Part shown: piece after piece, positions 27,968 through 38,783 of the stretch
Numbering within the stretch: position 1 is the stretch's first letter
Layout of the letters: each line of letters starts with the position of its first letter
Assembly (NCBI RefSeq): GCF_019457635.1
Contig: NZ_CP080412.1
Span: 1,116,001-1,180,000 of the forward strand
DNA: 64,000 bases
Direction of reading: 5' to 3'
From: Shewanella mangrovisoli
GTDB lineage: Bacteria > Pseudomonadota > Gammaproteobacteria > Enterobacterales > Shewanellaceae
Notes under the pieces: model-generated
What the model saw: the letters and a program-made list of their open reading frames with translations, nothing else
Databases searched by the model: none
Told to the model about the DNA's origin: nothing
Position numbers and translations under genes: made by a program

Positions 27968-30157
27968 ATGCGTTTTAATCTACTTCCTCTTGCGGCTGCG
28001 GTAACACTAGCATTGAATCCTTTGGCGTTGATGGCCGAAGAACAAACCTCTTCTAAAACAGAGACACAAGATCAAAATATCGAAAAAATTACAGTGATGG
28101 GTAAATACACTGTGAGTCGAAATATTGATACAGCGACAGGTCTCGGACTCACGTTGCGGGAAACGCCACAGTCGGTCAGCATCATGACGGCGGATCGGAT
28201 TGAAGATCAGGCGTTAAATACTGTGGTCGACGTGGTGAATAACACTGTGGGCCTGTCTTCTTCAAAAACCGATAACGTGCGTAACGGTTTTTCGGCCCGC
28301 GGTTTTACCGTGCAAAACTATCAAATTGATGGTGTGCCTTTATCTTGGAGTTTAGGCGGCGATGCTGGCGAAACGGTATCGGATGTGTCTATCTACGAGC
28401 GCGTTGAAGTTGTGCGTGGTGCTACCGGTTTATTAACGGGCGCAGGCGATCCTTCGGCCTCGATTAACTTAGTGCGTAAGCATGCCGACAGCTCAGATCT
28501 TAAAGGTTATGTGGATGTCGCAACGGGAAGTTGGGATAAAAAACAAGTCACTGCGGATGTGTCCAATGGTTTGAATGAAGACGGCAGTGTCCGTGGCCGT
28601 TTAGTCGCTAAGTATGTGAATAGCGATTCTTACCAAAATCTGTATCAAGACCGTAAAACCATTCTCTATGGTGTTGTCGATAGCGATATCTCCGCCAACA
28701 CTTTACTGCGTGTCGGTGCTAGCTATAACCACAACGATCCAAAAGGTGCTATGTGGGGCGCGTTGCCCGCTGTCTTTAGTGATGGTTCTGCCACAGATTG
28801 GGATACATCGGCCACCACAGCTGCCGATTGGAGCCGCTGGGAAACCAAAAACATCAACTACTTTGCTAACCTAAATCATTACTTCAGCAATGGTTGGCAA
28901 CTAGTCGCTAACTACAACCGCATGGAATATGAAACCACCACTAAGATGATCTACATGTCGGGTTTACTCGATAAAGACACGGGTGCTGGGCTCAGTGGTC
29001 AGCGTTATCACAGCCATGGTGAAAGTAACTCGAATAACTTTGATGTTCAGCTTAAGGGCGACTATGACCTCTTTGGTCAAACCCATGAGTTTGTGACAGG
29101 CGCCTTGTATAGTAAGCAAAAGTCCTACGCCGATACCTATGAGCCTATCCGTGACAATATGGCGGGTTGGGACTCCCAAGTGGTCGATAACTTCTACGAA
29201 TGGCAACAAAATCAGTTTGCCGAGCCTGAATGGTCGACCAATGCGAACCGTCAGCTCAATATGGATACCGAGCAAAAAGGTTTTTATGCGGCGACTCGCC
29301 TGACCATCACCGATGATTTCAAACTGATTGCCGGTGGACGTATCTCAAGCTGGAACCGTGAAGGCGTGAGCTATGGTACCGATACTAACTTTGGCGATGA
29401 TGGCGTGTTTGTACCCTATGTTGGTGCTTTATACGATATCAATGAAGAGCACCGTATTTACGCCAGCTATACCGGGATTTTTAATCCGCAGAATAAACAG
29501 GATGCGAGTGGCGATTATCTTGACCCATTAGAGGGGAAAGCATATGAGATTGGTTTAAAAAGTGCGTATTTAGATGACCGTCTGCATACATCGCTAGCAT
29601 TGTTTAAAATCGAGCAGGATAACTTTGGTAAACAAGATCCGGACTTTGTACCGACTGAAGAGCAAATCGCCAACGGCCAAACGACCGCATACTATGCTAT
29701 CCAAGGTACGGAAAGTAAGGGCTTCGAGTTAGAAGTTGTTGGGGAGTTTATCGACGGTTGGAATATTTCAGCAGGCTATTCACAATTTAAAGCCGAAGAT
29801 GCTGAAGGAAATAAGCTGGATACAACCAGTCCACGTAAGCAATTTAAACTCTTTACTACCTATCAATTTGTGGATTTATTACCAGAGTTAACCATTGGTG
29901 GTGGAGTGAATTGGCAAAGCGACAGTTATTCTACAGGTGGCAATGTCACTATCACGCAGGATGCCTATTCTTTGGTGAATCTGATGGCGCGCTACGATCT
30001 GGCTGAAAATATGGATCTGCAGGTTAACGTAGAGAATTTACTGGATGAGAAATATTACGCCTATATGTCAACCTCTAGTTATTTGCCAGAAGCTTATAGC
30101 GTATATCACTACGGTGCGCCACGTAACTTTACCGTTAGCTTTAACTATCGCTTCTAA
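27968..30157 (+). CDS. TonB-dependent ferric-siderophore receptor
   Basis: A 729-residue outer-membrane receptor. The signal peptide (about 1-23, LALMA-EEQ) is followed by a TonB-box-like IEKITVMG. The plug (about 50-165) begins with the siderophore-receptor segment LRETPQSVSIMT and includes GFSARGFTVQNYQIDGVP and YERVEVVRGATGLLTGAGDPSASINLVRK-type motifs, shown here in parts. The barrel ends FTVSFNYRF. Similarity is to the FhuE/FpvA type of hydroxamate or catecholate receptors. The Fur box upstream supports iron-starvation induction. The cognate siderophore is not determined by sequence. Confidence 0.92.
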   Translation: MRFNLLPLAAAVTLALNPLALMAEEQTSSKTETQDQNIEKITVMGKYTVSRNIDTATGLGLTLRETPQSVSIMTADRIEDQALNTVVDVVNNTVGLSSSKTDNVRNGFSARGFTVQNYQIDGVPLSWSLGGDAGETVSDVSIYERVEVVRGATGLLTGAGDPSASINLVRKHADSSDLKGYVDVATGSWDKKQVTADVSNGLNEDGSVRGRLVAKYVNSDSYQNLYQDRKTILYGVVDSDISANTLLRVGASYNHNDPKGAMWGALPAVFSDGSATDWDTSATTAADWSRWETKNINYFANLNHYFSNGWQLVANYNRMEYETTTKMIYMSGLLDKDTGAGLSGQRYHSHGESNSNNFDVQLKGDYDLFGQTHEFVTGALYSKQKSYADTYEPIRDNMAGWDSQVVDNFYEWQQNQFAEPEWSTNANRQLNMDTEQKGFYAATRLTITDDFKLIAGGRISSWNREGVSYGTDTNFGDDGVFVPYVGALYDINEEHRIYASYTGIFNPQNKQDASGDYLDPLEGKAYEIGLKSAYLDDRLHTSLALFKIEQDNFGKQDPDFVPTEEQIANGQTTAYYAIQGTESKGFELEVVGEFIDGWNISAGYSQFKAEDAEGNKLDTTSPRKQFKLFTTYQFVDLLPELTIGGGVNWQSDSYSTGGNVTITQDAYSLVNLMARYDLAENMDLQVNVENLLDEKYYAYMSTSSYLPEAYSVYHYGAPRNFTVSFNYRF

Positions 30158-30565
30158 GCATTTTCCCCGTTGAACTCAAAAAGCCGGCGCCCTTAAGGGC
30201 ACCGGCTTTTTGCTATCGACTTCACTACGATTTTTGGCGCAGAGGCGACCGAATATGTCTGCATGGGATAAGCATTGTGCTGTTTTGCGATTATTTCGCT
30301 TTAAAAACAATGTGCTGTTCATCCTGAACGACGTTTGAATTTTCCCGGTATTAAGATTGGCTTGCTAACCCCTATTTAGCGTGAGCTTTAATGTAAATTA
30401 AGCTCGCTGGTTTTTTGTTCTGTTTAGCGATTTCTATCAAGAAAATCTCCATCAATTTTCTGGCCTGACCAGCATAAACTCCCTATAATCCCCAGCGAAA
30501 AACACGACTACATAGTGTTTACATTTTTGACCCTACCTACTTTAAAAGAAAAGGAACCCAGTTCC
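30158..30565 (+). other. Intergenic region before the purine permease
   Basis: It contains the terminator of the receptor gene (30178-30211), then about 350 bp without a gene. An inverted repeat AGAAAAT/ATTTTCT lies around 30439-30460 and a -10-like TATAAT near 30484, consistent with a promoter for the permease. No purine riboswitch or clear PurR site was found. Confidence 0.45.
30178..30211 (+). terminator. Rho-independent terminator after the siderophore receptor
   Basis: A 15-bp stem with one internal mismatch (AAAAGCCGGcGCCC/GGGCaCCGGCTTTT) and a TTAA loop. Confidence 0.9.
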
Positions 30566-31855
30566 ATGTTAGAAAAGCTGTTCAAACTGAAACAAAATCA
30601 AACGAGCCTCAAGCAGGAAGCGATAGCAGGTTTGACAACATTTATGACTATGGCCTACATCATTTTTGTGAATCCAATGATGTTAGCCGATGCGGGTATG
30701 GATCATGGCGCCGTGTTTGTGGCCACCTGTTTAGCGGCGGCGGTGGGATGTATTGTGATGGGTGTCATGGCGAACTATCCCATTGCACTGGCCCCAGGTA
30801 TGGGACTCAATGCCTTTTTTACCTACACAGTCGTGGGTGAAATGGGTTACAGCTGGGAAACGGCACTCGGCGCAGTTTTCCTGTCGGGAATTTGCTTTTT
30901 AATTCTGTCTCTAGTGCGTATTCGCGAGTGGATTGTGAACAGTATTCCTATGTCGCTGCGTATCGGTATTGCCGCGGGTATTGGTTTATTCCTCGCGTTG
31001 ATCGGTCTTAAGAGTGCTGGCATTGTGGTCGCAAGCCCTGCAACCTTAGTGACCATGGGTGATATCACCGCCTTCCCTGCGGTAATGGCCGTGTTAGGTT
31101 TCTTCCTTATCATCGCCATGGTGCAACGTGGCATGAAGTCAGCGGTGATTTTAAGCATCCTTATTATCACAGGACTCGGATTAATCTTCGGTGATGTGCA
31201 TTACAACGGCATCGTCTCTATGCCGCCTTCAGTCGCACCGACCTTTATGGCGATGGATTTATCCCAAGTATTTGAAGTAACAATGCTGTCCGTGGTGTTT
31301 GCCTTTTTATTTGTGGATCTTTTTGATACCTCGGGCACCTTAGTTGCGGTGGCGCAGCGCGGTGGTTTCCTCGATGAAAAAGGCCGTTTACCTCGCTTAA
31401 ACCGTGCCTTAACCGCTGACAGTTTAGCGACGATTGCGGGCGCAGCCTTAGGCACGTCAACGACTACCAGTTATATCGAAAGCACCGCAGGGGTGAGTGC
31501 AGGTGGTCGCACTGGCTTAACCGCTGTCGTGGTCGGTTTACTGTTTATCTTGGCCTTATTTCTATCACCATTAGCAGGGATGATCCCCGCCTATGCCACG
31601 GCTGGTACGCTGTTCTATGTGGCGATTCTGATGATGTCCGGACTGGTTCACGTCGAATGGGAAGATTTAACAGAAGCTGCGCCAGTAGTTGTGGTCTGTA
31701 TCCTAATGCCGTTAACTTTCTCTATCGCCACAGGGATTGCGCTGGGGATTATTTCCTATGCCGCCATCAAACTGTTAACAGGCCGTTTTAGCGATTTAAA
31801 TATCGGGGTGATTGTGCTCGCGGCGATGTTTATTGCGAAATTTATTTACGGCTGA
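30566..31855 (+). CDS. NCS2 family purine permease (AzgA/PbuG type)
   Basis: A 429-residue permease with about 12-14 hydrophobic helices. The N-terminal signature GLTTFMTMAYIIFVNPMML and the helix-1/3 motif ALAPGMGLNAFF are those of the AzgA-like guanine/hypoxanthine/adenine transporters, as is FLFVDLFDTSGTLV in the second half. It would import purine bases with protons across the inner membrane. ATG 30566 is used: it follows AAAGGAA and begins the conserved MLEKLFKLKQNQT; an earlier in-frame start adds 17 unconserved residues. Monocistronic. Confidence 0.92.
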   Translation: MLEKLFKLKQNQTSLKQEAIAGLTTFMTMAYIIFVNPMMLADAGMDHGAVFVATCLAAAVGCIVMGVMANYPIALAPGMGLNAFFTYTVVGEMGYSWETALGAVFLSGICFLILSLVRIREWIVNSIPMSLRIGIAAGIGLFLALIGLKSAGIVVASPATLVTMGDITAFPAVMAVLGFFLIIAMVQRGMKSAVILSILIITGLGLIFGDVHYNGIVSMPPSVAPTFMAMDLSQVFEVTMLSVVFAFLFVDLFDTSGTLVAVAQRGGFLDEKGRLPRLNRALTADSLATIAGAALGTSTTTSYIESTAGVSAGGRTGLTAVVVGLLFILALFLSPLAGMIPAYATAGTLFYVAILMMSGLVHVEWEDLTEAAPVVVVCILMPLTFSIATGIALGIISYAAIKLLTGRFSDLNIGVIVLAAMFIAKFIYG

Positions 31856-31867
31856 TACTTCGCCAGT

Positions 31868-31917
31868 CGCCAATTAGGCGGTTTTTTTGAGGGTCATCTA
31901 ATCGATGGCCCTTTTTT
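31868..31917 (+). terminator. Double terminator after the purine permease
   Basis: A short stem (CGCC/GGCG plus T7) is followed at once by a second 7-bp stem (GGGTCAT/ATGGCCC) with T6. Confidence 0.75.
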
Positions 31918-32029
31918 ATGCGCGATCCCAAGCAGAATTGAAAATTTCTACCAACATACTGCCCACTAACTACCAATTGCTCTGCGGATTAGGTATAAGG
32001 ATTATCCGGTTATTTTCTACATATGAATA

Positions 32030-33148
32030 ATGAATTTAAGTGAGATTGCGTATCGCCGCGTGGTAGTGAAGTTAGGGACGAGTGTGCTGACGTCTGGCAG
32101 TAAACAGCTAGATAAAGCCCATATGGTTGAGCTTGCTCGTCAAATGGCCGCACTGATGAGATCAGGGGTCGAAGTCGTATTATGCACTTCTGGCGCAATT
32201 GCCGCCGGACGCGAACATCTCCAATACCCGGTATTGCCCGACACTATGGCCAATAAACAGTTATTAGCCGCTGTCGGGCAGAGTCAGCTTATTCTCGCTT
32301 GGGCGCAACTCTTTAGCATCTACGGTTTACATGTGGGGCAATTGCTGCTGACCCGTGCTGACTTACACGATAGAGAGCGCTATTTGAATGCCCGCGATAC
32401 CCTTAATGCCTTGCTGGCAAACAATATTATCCCCATCATCAATGAAAACGATGCTGTCGCCACTAATGAAATCAAAGTGGGCGACAACGACAACTTGTCG
32501 GCGCGTGCGGCACTGTTGTGTGATGCCGACCTGTTGATTTTATTGACGGATCAAAAGGGCTTATTCGATGCCGATCCGCGCACTAACCCTAATGCTAAGC
32601 TGATTTCGCAGGTCGAGAAAATTGACGACAGTCTGCGCCTGTTAGCGGGTGGTTCGGTTTCTGGGTTAGGTACGGGCGGAATGTCGACTAAGCTAGAAGC
32701 TGCGGATATTGCTCGCCGTGCGGGCATTGAAGTGGTGATTGCCTCGGGTCATCACCCCGATGTGATTAAAAAAGTTGTCGGCAAAGAGTCTGTCGGCACC
32801 CATTTTAGTGCCATCGAAAATCCGTTAGAGAGCCGCAAACAGTGGATTTTAGCGGGACCTGCCGCCCAAGGTTCACTGGTGCTCGATGCGGGCGCGGTGA
32901 AAGCCGTGACCGAAAAAGGTCGCAGCCTGTTATCGAAGGGCATTATTGGCGTTAAAGGGGAATTTGAACGTGGTGCAACCCTGCAATTGGTTGACCAAAA
33001 AGGCAAAATCATTGCCAGAGGCATCACTCGCTACTGTGGTGATGCCTTAGGGTTAATTGCGGGTAAACATTCCGACGAAATCGAGTCAGTGCTCGGTTAC
33101 GATTATGGTGACGCAATAGTGCACCGCAACGACATGGTCGTCTTATAA
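32030..33148 (+). CDS. proB: Glutamate 5-kinase
   Basis: A 372-residue first enzyme of proline synthesis. The amino-acid-kinase domain (about 1-255) shows [41 protein letters not shown] and [17 protein letters not shown]-terminal PUA domain (about 275-370) ends in the typical [20 protein letters not shown] segment. It phosphorylates glutamate and is normally feedback inhibited by proline. The ATG at 32030 begins just before the conserved kinase start; proA follows 12 bp downstream. Confidence 0.97.
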   Translation: MNLSEIAYRRVVVKLGTSVLTSGSKQLDKAHMVELARQMAALMRSGVEVVLCTSGAIAAGREHLQYPVLPDTMANKQLLAAVGQSQLILAWAQLFSIYGLHVGQLLLTRADLHDRERYLNARDTLNALLANNIIPIINENDAVATNEIKVGDNDNLSARAALLCDADLLILLTDQKGLFDADPRTNPNAKLISQVEKIDDSLRLLAGGSVSGLGTGGMSTKLEAADIARRAGIEVVIASGHHPDVIKKVVGKESVGTHFSAIENPLESRKQWILAGPAAQGSLVLDAGAVKAVTEKGRSLLSKGIIGVKGEFERGATLQLVDQKGKIIARGITRYCGDALGLIAGKHSDEIESVLGYDYGDAIVHRNDMVVL

Positions 33149-33160
33149 GCGAGGTCTGTT

Positions 33161-34438
33161 TTGAGTCAAACTAATCAAGCGCAATATTTACAACAACTGG
33201 GCAGCCAGGCTAAGCAAGCCAGCTATGCCTTAGCGAATCTCAGTGCCGCACAGAAAGCGGATTTACTCGAGGCGATTGCCGAGACCCTGACGCAAAATAC
33301 TCAGGCGATTCTTGCGGCTAATGCCAAAGACGTTGCCGCCGCTAAGGCTGAAGGCTTGAATGATGCAATGATCGATAGGCTGTTGCTTAACGAGTCGCGT
33401 CTGGCGGGGATTATCGGTGATATCGGCGATGTGGTGCGTCTTGCCGATCCCGTTGGCGAAGAGTTTGGCAGTCGAGTGTTGGACAATGGGTTAAGGCTCA
33501 CGCGCCGCCGCGTACCGCTGGGCGTGATTGGAGTTATCTATGAGGCGCGGCCGAATGTGACGGTTGATATTGCGGTATTGGCACTTAAAACCGGTAACGC
33601 TGTGATTTTGCGCGGTGGAAAAGAGACGCTCGAATCTAACAAACTGATTAGTGAAGTGATCCGTGGCGCGATTGCGAGCCAAGGTCTGCCAGTCGATGCG
33701 GTGCAGCTGATTGATTCTCCCGATAGAGCCTTAGTCACTGGTCTACTCAAGCTCAACCAATATGTCGATATGATAGTCCCCCGTGGCGGACAAGCATTAC
33801 AGCGCCTTTGCGCCGAGCAAGCGACAATTCCGGTGATTTTAGGCGGTATTGGGATTTGTCATCTGTATGTCGATAAACATGCCGATCTAGAGCGCGCGCT
33901 CGAGGTGATTGCTAACGCAAAAGTGCAGCGCCCAACTGTGTGTAATGCGTTAGACACCTTGCTGGTGGATACCGCGGTTGCCGAGCGCTTTGTGCCGCAA
34001 ATTGCCGAGTACTTACACCGCTTAGGTGTGCGTTTTTCAGTGTGTGAACAAAGCTATGCACTGCTCGATGGGCTGGGTTTTGATATTTCCCCAGCAACAG
34101 AGCAAAGCTTTGCGACCGAATGGCTGTCTTTGACCTTAGGCATTAAAGTGGTGAGCGACATAGATATAGCCATTGCCCATATCCGTACCTATTCCAGTGG
34201 ACACTCTGAGGCGATTCTCACCGATGATATTCATGCGGCAACGCATTTTATGAACGAAGTGAATTCGGCTGCTGTGTATGTGAATGCCAGCACCCGCTTT
34301 ACCGATGGCGGCCAATTTGGCTTAGGGGCCGAGGTGGCAGTGAGCACTCAAAAACTCCATGCCCGTGGTCCTATGGGGCTTGAGGCGCTGACCACCTATA
34401 AGTGGTTAGCATGGGGTGATTACACCAGCCGCGCTTAG
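33161..34438 (+). CDS. proA: Gamma-glutamyl phosphate reductase
   Basis: A 425-residue aldehyde-dehydrogenase-fold enzyme that reduces glutamyl phosphate to the semialdehyde. Visible marks are [18 protein letters not shown], the NAD(P) segment [11 protein letters not shown] and the catalytic cysteine in [12 protein letters not shown]. Translation starts at TTG 33161, with GAGGTC upstream and no ATG in a suitable place; the resulting [10 protein letters not shown] is a plausible N-terminus. It forms an operon with proB, and the two enzymes act as a complex that channels a labile intermediate. A terminator follows. Confidence 0.97.
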   Translation: MSQTNQAQYLQQLGSQAKQASYALANLSAAQKADLLEAIAETLTQNTQAILAANAKDVAAAKAEGLNDAMIDRLLLNESRLAGIIGDIGDVVRLADPVGEEFGSRVLDNGLRLTRRRVPLGVIGVIYEARPNVTVDIAVLALKTGNAVILRGGKETLESNKLISEVIRGAIASQGLPVDAVQLIDSPDRALVTGLLKLNQYVDMIVPRGGQALQRLCAEQATIPVILGGIGICHLYVDKHADLERALEVIANAKVQRPTVCNALDTLLVDTAVAERFVPQIAEYLHRLGVRFSVCEQSYALLDGLGFDISPATEQSFATEWLSLTLGIKVVSDIDIAIAHIRTYSSGHSEAILTDDIHAATHFMNEVNSAAVYVNASTRFTDGGQFGLGAEVAVSTQKLHARGPMGLEALTTYKWLAWGDYTSRA

Positions 34439-34467
34439 TCCTTATCGTTTTATCAAATCGTTCCATT

Positions 34468-34494
34468 AAAAAAGCCGCAATAGCGGCTTTTTTT
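34468..34494. terminator. Terminator between convergent proA and a small membrane gene
   Basis: An 8-bp stem (AAAGCCGC/GCGGCTTT) with AATA loop, T7 on the plus side and an A-run on the other side. Confidence 0.88.
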
Positions 34495-34511
34495 GTTGGC
34501 AAATATCTCGG

Positions 34512-34814
34512 TTAATGGATAAGCGGGGTGTAAGTGGCAATTAACCATAGGCACAGAAATGCTACCGACATCGCAGTGGTGAACTTACGAAAGGCTCTAA
34601 TGTACTCCAAGGTATACAAAAAATACTTCTCCTGCACTCTGCGGGTGATCAGTACCGAGGGAAGTAAAAAAGTGCAATAGAGCATCACCACCATGGTTGT
34701 GAAACCATTTCCGAAAAAATGCTCATAGATAAAAAGGGCAATACAAATGAGCATGGCGACCCAACCGATAGGGCTTATGCCATCTTCTTGATTCCATTGA
34801 GTTGATTTTTCCAT
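34512..34814 (-). CDS. Small membrane protein of unknown function
   Basis: A 100-residue protein with three hydrophobic stretches, about residues 13-30, 38-56 and 78-97. It starts MEKSTQWNQEDGISPIGWVA. The start at 34814 has a clean AAGGA site; the frame stays open 49 codons upstream but that part is unlike a protein. I do not recognise a family. It lies 124 bp downstream of the ybaK-like gene on the same strand and could be co-transcribed. Confidence 0.7.
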   Translation of the reverse strand: MEKSTQWNQEDGISPIGWVAMLICIALFIYEHFFGNGFTTMVVMLYCTFLLPSVLITRRVQEKYFLYTLEYIRAFRKFTTAMSVAFLCLWLIATYTPLIH

Positions 34815-34938
34815 CTGACTATCCTTAGTCGTCTTTGTACAGTTCAATTTATAGACGGATATGCTGCAGTTTTCAACTCTGTTGAGGATAAATGCTGTGA
34901 TGCTCCCAGCATATTTTAGCAATATCTGATGTTTTGCC

Positions 34939-35415
34939 TTAAAGGGTTTTAATATCCGCAAAAGACCCGCGGCATAATTTTGCTAAGTCATTCGCCGCAA
35001 GGCAGATTTCAAGGCCGCGGCGGCCGGCACTCACATAGATTTTATCGAATTGCTGAGCCGTCGCATCGATTAGCGTTGGCAGCTGTTTTTTCTGAGCTAG
35101 GGGGCTAATGCCGCCAACGAGGTAGCCAGAGGATTTTTGTGCTAAATCCGCATCGGCCATTTGCAGTTTCTTCTGGCCTAAACATTTAGCGACAGCTTTT
35201 AAATTGAGTTGATGGTCAACGGGCACCAGCGCGACGGCAAGCGGAGGATGGGCTTTATCGGTCGCAACCAGTAAGGTTTTAAATACCTGCGCGGGGGCGA
35301 GCCCCAACACATTGGCGGCTTCCTCGCCATAGGCGGCGCAGTGTGGGTCGTGACTGTATTCTAAGATTTCAAAGGGAATTTTGGCTTTCTTTGCCATTTG
35401 TACGGCTGGTGTCAT
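34939..35415 (-). CDS. ybaK: Cys-tRNA(Pro)/Cys-tRNA(Cys) deacylase YbaK
   Basis: A 158-residue YbaK/EbsC-type trans-editing protein that hydrolyses Cys mischarged on tRNA-Pro. The family core is present: [20 protein letters not shown], a [20 protein letters not shown] segment with the conserved Gly-Gly-Ile-Ser-Pro, and [15 protein letters not shown]. The start at 35415 gives [16 protein letters not shown], which aligns with E. coli YbaK, so seven extra upstream codons are excluded. Length matches the family (159). Confidence 0.92.
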   Translation of the reverse strand: MTPAVQMAKKAKIPFEILEYSHDPHCAAYGEEAANVLGLAPAQVFKTLLVATDKAHPPLAVALVPVDHQLNLKAVAKCLGQKKLQMADADLAQKSSGYLVGGISPLAQKKQLPTLIDATAQQFDKIYVSAGRRGLEICLAANDLAKLCRGSFADIKTL

Positions 35416-35548
35416 GCTTTCGTCCTCGCGCCCCAATTAGGTGCAATAAAAGTCTAGGGGCAATAAAAGTCCGCCATAGTAGCCCTTTCTGCGGCGTCAA
35501 AATGTTAGCTCGGGCATAAATTGCCTATGCCCGTGTGATACGCCTTAC

Positions 35549-36469
35549 TCAGTCTGCAAGCTTGGCATTGAGCTTGGTTTTGCGCTCCAGATAGCGCGGG
35601 AATAACTGCTGCAACATCATGCCACTCAAAATAAAACCTAATCCAATATACGTTGCGGTGGCGATAGTTTCTTGCAGAATCCAGGCAATAAAACCAATCG
35701 ACATCACTGGCGATAAAAATACTAAGGTACTGATATTGGCCGTGCGAGTCGCGGTTTTAAGTGCCATTAACCAGAGCACAAAGGTAATGCCCATCTCAAA
35801 GAGTCCGACATACATGCCCGCAAGCACTGCATCAGTACTAAAACTGGGTAGGGTGTCAGTTAATAGCAGTGTCACCAGAATAAAAGGTAGGCCGATGATA
35901 AAGCTCAGCAGCAAGCTAACGACAGGATCGCCCTGATCTTTGGTATTCACTATCCAATATAAACACCACAGCAGGGTACTTATGAGTGCCAGACCAATCC
36001 CAAGCGGACTGTCGAAGCGAAAATCACTTATATCGCCACCGGTTGCAATAATAAATACCCCCGAGTAGGCAATCAGCGCAGCGGCGATATCGCTCTTACG
36101 TAGTACCTGTTTTAACAGTGGCGCGGCAAGTAAAGGTAATAACACCGCCCAAGTGTAATTAAGCGATAACGCCTGCTGGGCGGGTAACAGTGAATAGGCT
36201 TTAAACAGTACCACATAATACAGAAAGGGATTAATCAGCCCGGTAACCAGATAAAACGCCGGGCGACGCAGGAGCTGCGCTTTAAGAAGCGGCAGTTTTT
36301 TCTGCCAAGCGAGAATGGCACCTAGGGCGATGATTGAGGTGAGTACTGCCACAAACACCAGTTGTAACGGGCTATAAAATCCGAGGGCAATCTTAAAGGC
36401 GGTTGCCACCGTCGACCAGAGGAATACCGCGGCCATGCCGTACACATACGCCAAATTTGAAGATTTCAC
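35549..36469 (-). CDS. EamA/DMT superfamily transporter
   Basis: A 306-residue membrane protein with ten hydrophobic helices arranged as two EamA repeats (about 5-140 and 150-290). The first begins AYVYGMAAVFLWSTVATAFK, with the WSTV motif near TM1 characteristic of this family. Members export amino acids or metabolites; substrate is unknown. It is a single minus-strand gene, divergent from dnaK across a 285-bp region. The C-terminus is basic (YLERKTKLNAK). Confidence 0.88.
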   Translation of the reverse strand: MKSSNLAYVYGMAAVFLWSTVATAFKIALGFYSPLQLVFVAVLTSIIALGAILAWQKKLPLLKAQLLRRPAFYLVTGLINPFLYYVVLFKAYSLLPAQQALSLNYTWAVLLPLLAAPLLKQVLRKSDIAAALIAYSGVFIIATGGDISDFRFDSPLGIGLALISTLLWCLYWIVNTKDQGDPVVSLLLSFIIGLPFILVTLLLTDTLPSFSTDAVLAGMYVGLFEMGITFVLWLMALKTATRTANISTLVFLSPVMSIGFIAWILQETIATATYIGLGFILSGMMLQQLFPRYLERKTKLNAKLAD

Positions 36470-36677
36470 ACTATTACCCTATGCGCTTAAACATTACTCA
36501 ATGTGCGCAGATTGAATAACAGCTATTGCTGATAAGCAAGCGGATTTTTCGGTTTTGAATATTTTATACAGTCGAGCCCTTTGAAAAGATAAATCAGAAA
36601 AATTTTTTATCGGCCCTTGTAATTAAATTCCCTGTCCCAATATAGGTGTTAAGGCAGAGAAGGTGGCCAACAGTGGA

Positions 36678-36705
36678 CTTGAAAAAAAACCGTCCGGCCC
36701 CATAT
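36678..36705 (+). promoter_or_regulatory. Sigma-32 heat-shock promoter of dnaK
   Basis: CTTGAAA at 36678-36684 and CCCCATAT at 36698-36705 are separated by 13 bp, an excellent match to the sigma-32 consensus. The -10 ends 49 bp before the dnaK start. Confidence 0.92.
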
Positions 36706-36754
36706 CAAAACCAACTTATAAATTTAGTTAGACAGAAATTTTTCGGAGGACCTC

Positions 36755-38674
36755 ATGGGTAAAATTATTGGTATCGACTTAGGCACAACAAACTCTTGTG
36801 TAGCTGTCCTCGATGGTGGCAAAGCACGCGTATTAGAGAATGCAGAAGGCGATCGCACAACCCCGTCTATCATCGCTTACACCGATGATGAGACCATCGT
36901 GGGTCAGCCAGCAAAACGCCAAGCTGTAACTAACCCAAATAATACATTCTTCGCGATCAAGCGTTTGATCGGTCGTCGCTTCAAAGATGACGAAGTTCAA
37001 CGTGACGTGAACATCATGCCATTCAAAATCATTGCAGCCGACAACGGTGATGCATGGGTTGAATCACGTGGCAACAAAATGGCTCCACCACAGGTTTCTG
37101 CTGAAATCTTGAAAAAGATGAAGAAAACAGCAGAAGACTTCTTAGGTGAAGAAGTGACAGAAGCGGTAATTACCGTTCCTGCATACTTTAACGATTCACA
37201 ACGTCAAGCCACTAAAGATGCGGGCCGCATCGCAGGTCTTGAAGTTAAACGTATTATCAACGAACCAACGGCTGCAGCACTGGCCTACGGTATCGATAAG
37301 AAGCAAGGCGACAACATCGTTGCAGTGTACGACTTAGGTGGTGGTACATTCGATATCTCTATCATCGAAATCGACAGCAACGACGGCGACCAAACCTTCG
37401 AAGTATTAGCGACTAACGGTGACACTCACTTAGGTGGTGAAGACTTTGACAACCGTTTAATCAACTACTTAGCTGACGAATTCAAGAAAGAGCAAGGCTT
37501 AGATCTGCGTAAAGATCCATTAGCAATGCAACGTCTGAAAGAAGCGGCTGAAAAGGCGAAGATTGAGCTTTCAAGCACCAACCAAACCGAAGTGAACCTG
37601 CCATACATCACTGCCGATGCAACAGGTCCTAAGCACTTAGTGGTGAAAATCACCCGTGCTAAGTTAGAGTCACTGGTTGAAGACTTAATCATTCGTACCT
37701 TAGAGCCATTAAAAGTGGCACTGGCTGACGCTGACTTATCAGTATCAGACATTAACGAAGTGATTTTAGTGGGCGGTCAAACCCGTATGCCTAAGGTTCA
37801 AGAAGCGGTTTCTAACTTCTTCGGTAAAGAACCTCGTAAAGACGTTAACCCAGACGAAGCCGTAGCCGTAGGTGCTGCGATTCAAGCGGGCGTACTGTCA
37901 GGCGACGTGAAAGACGTTCTGCTGTTAGACGTAACACCACTGTCTCTGGGTATCGAAACCATGGGCAGCGTAATGACCAAGCTGATTGAGAAAAACACGA
38001 CTATTCCGACTAAGGCACAGCAAGTGTTCTCAACAGCCGATGACAACCAAAGCGCAGTAACCATTCACGTACTGCAAGGTGAGCGTAAGCAAGCGAGCGC
38101 GAACAAGTCATTAGGTCAGTTCAACCTTGACGGTATTGAGCCAGCACCACGTGGCATGCCACAAATCGAAGTGATGTTCGATATCGACGCTGACGGTATT
38201 CTGCATGTTTCTGCCACCGACAAGAAAACCGGTAAGAAACAAAACATCACCATCAAAGCTTCTTCAGGCTTAAGCGAAGAAGAAGTGGCGCAAATGGTAC
38301 GTGACGCTGAAGCACACGCTGAAGAAGACAAGAAGTTTGAAGAGTTAGTGCAATCTCGCAACCAAGCTGACGGCTTAGTTCACGCAACTAAGAAACAAGT
38401 TGAAGAAGCGGGCGATGCACTGCCAGCAGACGACAAAGCTAAGATTGAAGCGGCAATGAGCGCAGTTGAAGTTGCAACTAAAGGCAACGACAAAGAAGCC
38501 ATTGAAAAAGCGACTCAAGAGCTGATTGAAGCGTCTGCTAAGCTGATGGAAATTGCTCAGGCTAAAGCTCAAACTCAAGGCGGCGCACAAGAAGGTGCTG
38601 CTAAACAGTCTAACGCGACTGCCGATGACGTTGTCGATGCTGAATTTGAAGAAGTGAAAGACGACAAGAAATAA
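36755..38674 (+). CDS. dnaK: Molecular chaperone DnaK (Hsp70)
   Basis: A 639-residue Hsp70. The N-terminal ATPase domain (about 1-385) opens [20 protein letters not shown] and contains [15 protein letters not shown] and [11 protein letters not shown]. The substrate-binding domain holds [11 protein letters not shown] and the lid is followed by a Gln/Gly-rich linker and the acidic end [15 protein letters not shown]. It folds nascent and stress-damaged proteins with DnaJ and GrpE and controls sigma-32. A strong GGAGG site lies before the ATG, under a heat-shock promoter. dnaJ follows after an intercistronic hairpin; grpE is not in this window. Confidence 0.99.
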   Translation: MGKIIGIDLGTTNSCVAVLDGGKARVLENAEGDRTTPSIIAYTDDETIVGQPAKRQAVTNPNNTFFAIKRLIGRRFKDDEVQRDVNIMPFKIIAADNGDAWVESRGNKMAPPQVSAEILKKMKKTAEDFLGEEVTEAVITVPAYFNDSQRQATKDAGRIAGLEVKRIINEPTAAALAYGIDKKQGDNIVAVYDLGGGTFDISIIEIDSNDGDQTFEVLATNGDTHLGGEDFDNRLINYLADEFKKEQGLDLRKDPLAMQRLKEAAEKAKIELSSTNQTEVNLPYITADATGPKHLVVKITRAKLESLVEDLIIRTLEPLKVALADADLSVSDINEVILVGGQTRMPKVQEAVSNFFGKEPRKDVNPDEAVAVGAAIQAGVLSGDVKDVLLLDVTPLSLGIETMGSVMTKLIEKNTTIPTKAQQVFSTADDNQSAVTIHVLQGERKQASANKSLGQFNLDGIEPAPRGMPQIEVMFDIDADGILHVSATDKKTGKKQNITIKASSGLSEEEVAQMVRDAEAHAEEDKKFEELVQSRNQADGLVHATKKQVEEAGDALPADDKAKIEAAMSAVEVATKGNDKEAIEKATQELIEASAKLMEIAQAKAQTQGGAQEGAAKQSNATADDVVDAEFEEVKDDKK

Positions 38675-38722
38675 CATTTGCTCTCAATCAAATTGATTGA
38701 TTTCAAATAGTTAATTTCTAGG

Positions 38723-38755
38723 CGGGCGTTACGGGGAAACCCTAACGCCCGTTCG
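38723..38755 (+). terminator. Intercistronic hairpin between dnaK and dnaJ
   Basis: A strong stem (GGGCGTTA and GG with CC and TAACGCCC) capped by a GAAA-type loop, followed by GTTCGTT rather than a pure T-run. It could reduce dnaJ transcription relative to dnaK or protect the dnaK 3' end. Confidence 0.6.
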
Positions 38756-38783
38756 TTCAACTTAAGCTGAGAAGCATGAGATT

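Noticed and set aside
36470..36754. Possible extra small gene between the DMT exporter and dnaK
   Set aside because: No frame with a ribosome-binding site was seen; the region is explained by the divergent promoters, including the sigma-32 site.
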